Origin: Verrucomicrobiales bacterium
GTDB lineage: Bacteria > Verrucomicrobiota > Verrucomicrobiia > Limisphaerales > RI-55
Reading direction: 5' to 3'
Length of the DNA stretch: 9,062 bases
Assembly (NCBI GenBank): GCA_003484235.1
Contig: DNDP01000018.1
Coordinates: forward strand, 1-9,062
A program made the translations under genes and the position numbers. The notes beneath the pieces are model-generated. The model made no database searches. It was given only the letters and a program-made list of their open reading frames with translations, and had not been told where the DNA came from. This document shows positions 1 to 5,942 of this stretch, piece after piece. Every line of letters begins with the position of its first letter. Positions within the stretch are counted from its first letter, which is position 1.

Positions 1-844
1 CGGCGCCGGTTGCTTCGACGAGCTGCTCGCCGGCACCACCTGCAAGGTCACCACGATCAACGCCGCGCATGATCCGAATTTTGGCGGCATCAGTCCCGAA
101 CCGATCGAGAGGAACTACGGCAACAGCCAGCGCCTGCTTGCAAAGCATCCGCACGATCTTTGCCTGGTGACCGACGGTGATGCCGACCGCGTGGGCGGCA
201 TGGACGGTCGCGGCCGCTATCTTTCCACCCACCAGCTCATCTGCCTGTTGTTGCGGCACTACATCGTCAACCGCAAGGCGACCGGGCGCGTGATCAAGGC
301 GCTGACCACCACGTCGATGGTCGATCGCATGTGCGAGCACTACGGGCTGGAGTTGGTCGAGACCGGCGTCGGGTTCAAATACATCTGCGCCGAAATGCTC
401 AAGGGCAATGTGCTGCTCGGGTTCGAGGAGAGCGGAGGCATTGGGTTTCCGGGTCATGTCCCCGAGCGGGACGGCATTCTCGCCGGGCTCATGCTGCTTG
501 AGATGCTGGCCGCGGAGAAGAAGCCGCTGAGCACCCTGCTCGCCGGCCTGGCGAAACAGTTCGGACCGCACGAATACGCCCGCATCGACACCCACTTCCC
601 GCTGGAGAAGCGTGGCGCGCTGATGGACTTCTGCAAGAACCAGCCGCCGGCGAAGCTGCTCGGCTCGAAGCTCAAGGACGTCAAATCCTACGATGGTGTG
701 AAGTATGTCGCCGAGAACGGCAGTTGGCTGATGCTGCGCGGTTCCGGCACCGAACCGATCCTTCGCATCTACGCCGAGGCCCGCAACCAGGCGGACGCCT
801 GGAAGCTGCTGAAACTTGGTGTGGGTATCACCGAGAAAGTGTAG
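1..844 (+). CDS. Phosphoglucomutase/phosphomannomutase, C-terminal part (5' end outside window)
   Basis: This is an alpha-D-phosphohexomutase, a cytosolic enzyme that interconverts hexose 1- and 6-phosphates. The frame is open from base 2, giving 280 residues to the TAG at 842-844. A GTG at 167 could be mistaken for a start, but 55 in-frame residues upstream read as family sequence (AAHDPNFGG), so the gene begins before the window. Visible motifs are the Mg-binding loop TDGDADR (fragment residues 57-63), a GVGFKYI hinge (about 122-128), the sugar-binding loop GFEESGG (140-146) followed by HVPERDG, and the phosphate-binding loop RGSGTEPILR (246-255). The catalytic serine domain is missing; family members run about 450-480 residues. 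The EESGG loop fits phosphoglucomutase or bifunctional PGM/PMM better than GlmM, but substrate is not proven. It converges with the antiporter gene, with no obvious terminator in the 30 bp gap. Confidence 0.95.
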   Translation, partial: GAGCFDELLAGTTCKVTTINAAHDPNFGGISPEPIERNYGNSQRLLAKHPHDLCLVTDGDADRVGGMDGRGRYLSTHQLICLLLRHYIVNRKATGRVIKALTTTSMVDRMCEHYGLELVETGVGFKYICAEMLKGNVLLGFEESGGIGFPGHVPERDGILAGLMLLEMLAAEKKPLSTLLAGLAKQFGPHEYARIDTHFPLEKRGALMDFCKNQPPAKLLGSKLKDVKSYDGVKYVAENGSWLMLRGSGTEPILRIYAEARNQADAWKLLKLGVGITEKV

Positions 845-874
845 GCGATTCAGGCTGCCCAGCGGACATCGGCC

Positions 875-2602
875 CTACGGAATCACTTCGTGCCGGTCGC
901 GGAGCGTCTCGTCGAGCACGCGTCGGGCTTCGGCCATCCGCTGTTCGCAGGCGGCGCAGACCACGTCGTGCAGGCGTTCCGCCTCGATGAGCCGCGTCAC
1001 GCTGACGTAGTCCGCCCCGGCCTCGTACAATGGCTGCACGTCGTTCAGCTTCTCGGCGTGCATGATGATCCGGGCATTGGGATTGATGGCGTGGAGTTCG
1101 CGGGCCATGCGCAGGTTGTTCGAGCCCTTGAGCACCGTGTTCGGCAGGGTGCAGACGATCACGTCGGCATGGGGAATGCCGGCATGGATCAACGTGTCGC
1201 GCTGCGTGATGTCACCGTAAATGATCCGCACACCGCGTCTCCGGAGCTCATGTGCGACCACCGGATTGAAATCCACCACCGCCAGCTTCGGCAGCAAATG
1301 CGGCGAGTGCCGGGTTATTTCCTCTAACAGCGAACTGGCGGACCACGAGAATCCCAGGAGGTAGATGGACGCCGCCGCGTGCGAGGGATCGCCATCGGCG
1401 GCTTGCAGCGCCGTTTCGTCGAGATCGGCCACGCCCACCTTGCGCAGCAGCGGTTTGGACCGTTTCAGGAGGAAGTCCGACTTGCCGATCGCGTAGGACG
1501 ACACCACGGCCATGAAGACGAACGCGTAGAGGATCACCCCGGTGGTTTGCGGCCCGATGTGGCCGTAGGTCACCCCGAGGGCGACCATCACCAGGGCGAA
1601 CTCGCTGACCTGGCTGAGGTTGATGGTGGGAAGCAGGCTGCCGCGGATGCCCATCCGCATGAAGTGGAGCGGCGGGAACACCGTCAACACGCGGCTCAAG
1701 GCCACCACGGCCGCCAGCAATACTGCGTGACGAAGCATCTCGGCATTCGGAATCGGGATCTGCATGCCCAGCGCCACGAAGAACAGCGTCACAAAGAAAT
1801 CCCGCAGCGTGTTCACCCGGGCGGCCACGTCCAGCGTGTAGGGAAAGGTGGACAGGGCAACGCCGGCGATCAGCGCGCCCATCTCCCGGGAGAGCTCAAG
1901 CGCCGATGCGAGTCCGGCGACCAGAAAACACCACGCCAGCGCGCCGACGAGCACCAACTCGGGCAGCCGGGCGACCGACCGGAACAGCGCCGGCAGGACG
2001 TAGCGGCTGACGGCAAAGGCCACCGCGACCAGCACCAGCACCTTGACCAGCGACATCGTAATCCGGCCGGCTGAGGGGTTGTTCAAATCGTTCTGGAGGG
2101 CAAGGAAGAGGATTGCCGCGACGTCCTGCAGCACCAGCACGCCGAGTGTCACGCGCCCGGGAAACGTGTCCAGCTCACGCTTGTCGTAGAGGATTTTGAC
2201 GATGATCACCGTGCTGCTGAATGTGACCGCGAGCGCGAGGTAAAGGGCATCGAGACGACCTTCGCTCAGGGGAAAGCCCGCGAACTTGAAGGCGGCCAGA
2301 CCCAACAGGAGACAGCCGACGATCTGCACGAGTGCCGTCACGAGAATGACGCGCCCGGAGCTGAGGACTTTCTTCAAATCGATCTCCAGACCGATCATGA
2401 AGAGCAGGAAGAGCAGTCCGAGTTCGCCGATCGTCTCGATGGAGTGCTGGTCCTGCACCCAGCCGAGCGCGACCGGGCCGGCGACGAATCCCGCGCCCAG
2501 GTAGGCCACGATCAGGGGCTGGCGCAGCCATTGGGAGACCACCGCCAGCCCGAAGGCCACCACGATGCAGACCGCAATGTCGTTGATCAGCGAATGTTCC
2601 AC
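875..2602 (-). CDS. CPA2-family cation:proton antiporter with RCK/TrkA-N domain (Kef-like)
   Basis: Predicted inner-membrane K+(or Na+)/H+ antiporter of 575 residues. Residues about 5-375 are hydrophobic, enough for roughly 12-13 membrane helices, with family landmarks LFMIGLEIDLKK (67-78), TFSSTVIIVKIL (127-138) and VLQDVAA (157-163). The Gln159-Asp160 pair resembles Kef-type K+ exchangers rather than the Asp-Asp of NapA-type Na+ exchangers; this is family inference. A linker (about 376-409) leads to a Rossmann-type RCK domain (410-540) with VVDFNP and YGDITQRDTL. Its nucleotide-loop glycines are degenerate (LGFSWSAS). There is no RCK-C domain; the tail has a CAAC motif (549-552). The start is GTG at 2600-2602: no in-frame ATG lies nearby, residue 1 precedes a normal family N-terminus, and no Shine-Dalgarno is visible. 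It is read in the same direction as the upstream cassette but 179 bp after it, so it is probably a separate unit. Confidence 0.93.
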   Translation of the reverse strand: MEHSLINDIAVCIVVAFGLAVVSQWLRQPLIVAYLGAGFVAGPVALGWVQDQHSIETIGELGLLFLLFMIGLEIDLKKVLSSGRVILVTALVQIVGCLLLGLAAFKFAGFPLSEGRLDALYLALAVTFSSTVIIVKILYDKRELDTFPGRVTLGVLVLQDVAAILFLALQNDLNNPSAGRITMSLVKVLVLVAVAFAVSRYVLPALFRSVARLPELVLVGALAWCFLVAGLASALELSREMGALIAGVALSTFPYTLDVAARVNTLRDFFVTLFFVALGMQIPIPNAEMLRHAVLLAAVVALSRVLTVFPPLHFMRMGIRGSLLPTINLSQVSEFALVMVALGVTYGHIGPQTTGVILYAFVFMAVVSSYAIGKSDFLLKRSKPLLRKVGVADLDETALQAADGDPSHAAASIYLLGFSWSASSLLEEITRHSPHLLPKLAVVDFNPVVAHELRRRGVRIIYGDITQRDTLIHAGIPHADVIVCTLPNTVLKGSNNLRMARELHAINPNARIIMHAEKLNDVQPLYEAGADYVSVTRLIEAERLHDVVCAACEQRMAEARRVLDETLRDRHEVIP

Positions 2603-2660
2603 GGCCGGGACGGTAGTGGGGTTGCCGTCCGGATGGAAGCGGGAAGGAGCCGTCTCCGGG

Positions 2661-2688
2661 AATGTGCAATGTCAAAGGACCAATGACC
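2661..2688. repeat. Degenerate tandem heptamer repeat, four copies, consensus AATGACC
   Basis: Four consecutive 7 bp units begin at 2661, 2668, 2675 and 2682. The last unit matches AATGACC exactly, the third differs only at its third base, and the first two each differ at two of their last three bases. All four share A, A and G at positions 1, 2 and 4. A further CAATG lies at 2691-2695, out of phase. Short heptameric tandem repeats between genes are known in some bacteria, for example the STRR elements of filamentous cyanobacteria. Whether this is an eroded member of such a family or chance cannot be settled from one locus. Confidence 0.45.
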
Positions 2689-2729
2689 GGCAATGCTGAT
2701 GGTTGCAGACGAAACGGACCGATCAGTTC

Positions 2730-2744
2730 GCCCGTGCATCGGGC
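2730..2744 (-). terminator. Weak candidate terminator hairpin after the cassette
   Basis: GCCCG (2730-2734) and CGGGC (2740-2744) form a perfect 5 bp stem around a 5-base loop, 37 bp past the PPC stop codon in the direction of transcription. No run of U follows on the minus-strand transcript, only a C/T-rich stretch further on, so an intrinsic terminator is doubtful. It is listed because it is the only compact hairpin between the cassette and the antiporter. Confidence 0.25.
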
Positions 2745-2781
2745 TGGCTGCTCCCTGAAATCCGGGATTCCGGCCCCGGGG

Positions 2782-4440
2782 TCACTCCTTCGGCAGCACC
2801 GTCACCCAGATCGTATCCTCGAACTCGAACATCGGTGAATAGAGGTCGGGGAAACGCTTTCTCCAGGCGGCACCGGTGAAAAGCGGCGAGCCCGGCACGG
2901 TGGCCTCTTCTCCACGGCGGCCGCGAAGTTTCAGCGCGATCGTGGTTCCCGGTGCCAACGAGTCGTCCAGCTTGAGCTTGGGCTTGGCCTCCTTGGAATC
3001 TTCCTTGGCCGCCGCTTCGACGAGTTTCACGCCATCGACGGGAGTCGCCGGCCCGAAGTGCACGGGCCCGTCGTAACCGTCGCGGTCGATGGCAACGGTC
3101 AATTCGGCGGTGCCGCCGGCCGGAATGCGGAGGGCATCCGTCTCGGTGCCCAGTTCGAAGTTTGCGGGATCACGCTCGATCCGCAGGTGATAGCCGCCAT
3201 GTCCGCCGTGTTGTCCGGCGGCGTCCCAGACTTCCAGCTGATAGGTGCCCGGCCGTTTGAAGTCGTGCCGGAGCACCGCCTCGTTGTTGAACATGTTTGC
3301 CACTGCCAGGGTTTTGCCCGTGGTGTCCTTGAGGCGCATCACAGGATCGCGCTCGCCGCCGAATCTCCGGCTCATGGCGACAAACCGGCGCGGACCCGGC
3401 TCTCCGATCTCCAGAATGTAGGTCTGAAGCTCGTCCACTCCGTCGAGCGACGCGTTGAAGGATGCGCCATCGGGCACGACGCTGGGCTGCCGCTTTTCGG
3501 CACTTGGCTTCGTGCCGGCACTGAAATCAATGACGGGGTAGCCGGACAACGGGGCCAACTGATGCCGGCGGGATGCCTCGGCGGCCGGCCTGGTTGCGAT
3601 GATGCCCATGGCCATCGGCTTTGTTTGGAGCTCCGCCAGCATCCGCGCCGCAGGAGACGCCAGGGCATCCTTGTGCTGCTCGGCTTCGCGCACCTGTGCA
3701 CTGCTCCAGCCGGCCAACTCGGTTCCCAGCCGCAGATGAAACTGCAGATCATTGCCCTTTCCATACTGCGAGTCCCTGAGCTCAATGGTGTAGACACCCT
3801 CATTGGGGGCACGAAATGCGGCGGCGCAGTCCACACCCAGACCAGGTGAATCCTGCACGAAGAACCGTTCGGACCCGCTTTCGTCGAGGATCCTGAGGAC
3901 GGGATCCAGCTTCGACCCGAATCGCCCGGCGACAATCTCCACGTGCAGATCCTGGTTGCGAACCAGCCGCACGCGGAACTGTTCGCCGGCCTTCCGGGCG
4001 ATGGAGCCCCCGACGAAACCATGACCGTCCAGCATGCCTTCGGCGCCGACCTTCAGGCGGGGAAGCTCCTCCAGCATCCCCATCACCGCGGCGGTGACGC
4101 CGTTGGTCGTTACGAGGCGGATGGCCAACGGTCCCGGAGCCTGGTGTCCGTCGATGGGAACGGTCAGGCTCAATTGGCCGCCAGCATCGTCCGTGGTCGC
4201 GCCCACCGCCTCGCCGGTCTGCAATCCATGCCGGCTGGTCCACAGCCCGCGCACGCCGGTCAGATTCTTGCCCTTGATGATGACCGCATTGGTCGCGCCC
4301 ACCTTCCAGACGAACGGATCCATGCTGGTGATCTCGGGTGTCGGCGGTGCGGCTTCGATGGTCGCGGGTGGAACGGTCGACAGGGCCAACACCAGGGCAA
4401 CGGGCCACCAGATGGTGCTGGCGGGAGTGGGAATCATCAT
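2782..4440 (-). CDS. Exported PPC-repeat protein of the DUF1501/DUF1549 cassette
   Basis: A 552-residue secreted or periplasmic protein of unknown function. A Sec signal peptide (hydrophobic core about 11-22, likely cut near residue 30) is followed by an IPT/TIG-like segment (about 35-125, with VIIKGKNLTGVRGLWTS). Two copies of a PPC-like beta unit follow, about 153-238 and 338-422. They align clearly: RFGSKLDPVLRILDESG against RFGGERDPVMRLKDTTG, and GVYTIELRD...FHLRL against GTYQLEVWD...YHLRI. The C-terminus (430-548) looks Ig-like and contains a lysine-rich stretch near 479-490. PPC domains are small beta-sandwiches usually linked to secreted enzymes; no catalytic motif is seen, so binding or scaffolding is likely. 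It is the third gene of the cassette, 83 bp after DUF1501. ATG at 4440 (MMIP) gives a clean signal peptide; an alternative ATG is the next codon. No Shine-Dalgarno is visible. Confidence 0.85.
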   Translation of the reverse strand: MMIPTPASTIWWPVALVLALSTVPPATIEAAPPTPEITSMDPFVWKVGATNAVIIKGKNLTGVRGLWTSRHGLQTGEAVGATTDDAGGQLSLTVPIDGHQAPGPLAIRLVTTNGVTAAVMGMLEELPRLKVGAEGMLDGHGFVGGSIARKAGEQFRVRLVRNQDLHVEIVAGRFGSKLDPVLRILDESGSERFFVQDSPGLGVDCAAAFRAPNEGVYTIELRDSQYGKGNDLQFHLRLGTELAGWSSAQVREAEQHKDALASPAARMLAELQTKPMAMGIIATRPAAEASRRHQLAPLSGYPVIDFSAGTKPSAEKRQPSVVPDGASFNASLDGVDELQTYILEIGEPGPRRFVAMSRRFGGERDPVMRLKDTTGKTLAVANMFNNEAVLRHDFKRPGTYQLEVWDAAGQHGGHGGYHLRIERDPANFELGTETDALRIPAGGTAELTVAIDRDGYDGPVHFGPATPVDGVKLVEAAAKEDSKEAKPKLKLDDSLAPGTTIALKLRGRRGEEATVPGSPLFTGAAWRKRFPDLYSPMFEFEDTIWVTVLPKE

Positions 4441-4523
4441 TGCAGGGAAGCGGGGGTTTCGGAATCCGGCCGGCTGGAGGAACGTGAAACTGGCTGGGCA
4501 AAAGGCAGTCGTCGACTCCGAGG

Positions 4524-5930
4524 CTACGCGTAGATTCCCGTCACCGGCTTGCCCTTGGCGATCGGGAGTGGACGGTCGTTGCGGTCCATCACCTCGGTCT
4601 CGGGATCGATGCCGAACATGTGGTAGAGCGTCGCCGCCAGATCATCGGGTCGGACCATGTTCTCGGCGGGATATCGCCCTTCGCGATCCGAAGCGCCGTA
4701 CACAAACCCCTTCTTCACACCGGCACCCGCCAGCAGGGTGGTGTAACACTGCGGCCAGTGGTCGCGGCTGGCGTTGCCGTTGATCTTGGGCGTGCGTCCG
4801 AACTCGCCCATCCAGACCACCAGGGTGTCCTGCAGCATGCCGCGCGAATCCATGTCATTCAGGAGCGTCGGCAGGGTCTGTTCGGTGATCGGCAGGTGCC
4901 GCTTCTCGATGATCGGATACATCTTGGTGTTGTTGAATCCGTGCGTGTCCCAGCCGCCGTCCGTGGTGCTCTGGCCGCCGATGCTGTCGTCGAAGTAAAC
5001 CGTGACGAACTTCGCGCCATGTTCGACCAGCCGCCGCGCCAGCAGGCAGCTCTGACCGTAGGTCGTCCGCCCGTAGGCGTCGCGCATCACGTCCGGTTCC
5101 TTCGAAAGGTCGAACGCCTGGCGCAGCCTTTCCGAGCCGAGCATCGCCATCGCCTTCTCGTAGTAGGTGTCGAAGCCGCGCGTCTCGGCCGAGGTCTCCA
5201 TCAACCGTGTCTGCGCATCGACGATCTTCTGCAGCTCGCGCCGCGCCTGCAGCCGCTCGTAGGTGAGGCCCGCCGGCAGGGTCAACTCGGGCAGGGCAAA
5301 GTTCGGGCTGTTCGGATCCTGCGTGAAGAACAGGGGATCATGCTGCTTGCCGAGGAAACTGGCGTGCTGACCGGGCGTGATCGAGCCGTCGCGGATGACG
5401 TAGGGATAGGAGACGAAAGTCGGCATGGCGCCGTCGTTCGGCGCGAACTTGTCCACCACCGAGCCCCACGTCGGATACAGGTCCGGTGAATCGCGTAGCC
5501 GTTGATCATCGGTCGCCGGCGAACTCCCGGTCAGCGCGTAGTAACCCGCCGAGTTGTGATTGTTCATCGTGTGATGCATGGACCGGATCAACGTGACCTT
5601 GTCCATGATCTTCGCGGTCTTCGGCAGATGCTCGCTCACCTGGATGCCGTCGGCGCTCGACGAGATCGGCTTGTGCGGCCCGCGGATCTCCTCGGGCGCA
5701 TCCGGCTTCATGTCGAACATGTCGATGTGGCTCGGGCCGCCCCATTGGAAGAGCAGGATCAACGACTTGATCCGCGGCTTGATCTTCGCGGCCTTGGCGA
5801 TCTGCTCGGCCTTGAGCAGCCAGGGGAAGTTCAGCCCGAGCAGGCCGAGCCCGCCGACCTTGAGAGCGTGCCGCCGCGACACCGAGCAGGCGTGGTAGCT
5901 GGAGCAGGCGGAGGAGGGGGATATGTTCAT
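4524..5930 (-). CDS. DUF1501 protein, Tat-exported, sulfatase/alkaline-phosphatase-like
   Basis: A 468-residue protein of the DUF1501 family, whose fold relates to alkaline phosphatases and sulfatases; the substrate is unknown. A Tat-like signal is seen at SRRHALK (18-24) followed by the hydrophobic segment VGGLGLLGLNFPWLL, so export as a folded protein is likely. Conserved blocks are WGGPSHIDMFDMKP (63-76), GWDTHGFN (326-333), GEFGRTPKINGNASRDHWP (375-393) and LYHMFGID (435-442). The Asp, Glu and His residues in these blocks are candidate metal ligands by analogy with the superfamily. Length is normal and the gene is intact. It begins 12 bp after the DUF1549/DUF1553 stop codon, so co-transcription is very likely; this gene pairing recurs widely in Planctomycetota and Verrucomicrobiota. 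ATG at 5930 puts the twin arginines near residue 20; the preceding bases are pyrimidine-rich, without a Shine-Dalgarno. Confidence 0.93.
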   Translation of the reverse strand: MNISPSSACSSYHACSVSRRHALKVGGLGLLGLNFPWLLKAEQIAKAAKIKPRIKSLILLFQWGGPSHIDMFDMKPDAPEEIRGPHKPISSSADGIQVSEHLPKTAKIMDKVTLIRSMHHTMNNHNSAGYYALTGSSPATDDQRLRDSPDLYPTWGSVVDKFAPNDGAMPTFVSYPYVIRDGSITPGQHASFLGKQHDPLFFTQDPNSPNFALPELTLPAGLTYERLQARRELQKIVDAQTRLMETSAETRGFDTYYEKAMAMLGSERLRQAFDLSKEPDVMRDAYGRTTYGQSCLLARRLVEHGAKFVTVYFDDSIGGQSTTDGGWDTHGFNNTKMYPIIEKRHLPITEQTLPTLLNDMDSRGMLQDTLVVWMGEFGRTPKINGNASRDHWPQCYTTLLAGAGVKKGFVYGASDREGRYPAENMVRPDDLAATLYHMFGIDPETEVMDRNDRPLPIAKGKPVTGIYA

Positions 5931-5942
5931 GGGATCAGGGAG

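Larger units (their letters stand above)
2603..2781. other. Intergenic region between PPC gene end and antiporter start
   Basis: This 179 bp stretch has no credible ORF of its own. It should carry the antiporter promoter on the minus strand, but I see no convincing -35/-10 pair. It contains a degenerate heptamer tandem repeat (2661-2688) and a 5 bp hairpin (2730-2744). A 6 bp inverted repeat, GGACGG at 2608-2613 with CCGTCC at 2625-2630, sits just upstream of the antiporter GTG. Arms this short are expected by chance in GC-rich DNA. A CCCCGGGG palindrome directly follows the PPC stop codon. Confidence 0.6.

Noticed and set aside
167..844. Treating the GTG at 167 as the start of a short 225-residue mutase.
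   Set aside because: The frame is open to the left edge and the 55 residues before it match the family, including sequence leading into the Mg-binding loop. The gene is cut by the window edge and not short.
845..874. A shared bidirectional terminator between the convergent mutase and antiporter genes.
   Set aside because: The 30 bp gap shows no stable hairpin and no T-run on either strand.
2608..2630. A 6 bp inverted repeat just before the antiporter GTG as a regulatory hairpin.
   Set aside because: Six-base arms with an 11-base gap are expected by chance in a GC-rich region of this size, and no ribosome binding site is involved.
4441..4523. A promoter or terminator between the DUF1501 and PPC genes.
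   Set aside because: Only small self-complementary pieces such as CCGGCCGG and GTCGAC are present. There is no stem-loop with a T-run and no credible -35/-10 pair, so read-through from DUF1501 is the simpler view.
4620..5489. A 289-codon open frame on the plus strand.
   Set aside because: It is a same-register shadow of the DUF1501 gene, with His/Arg-rich, low-quality protein sequence.
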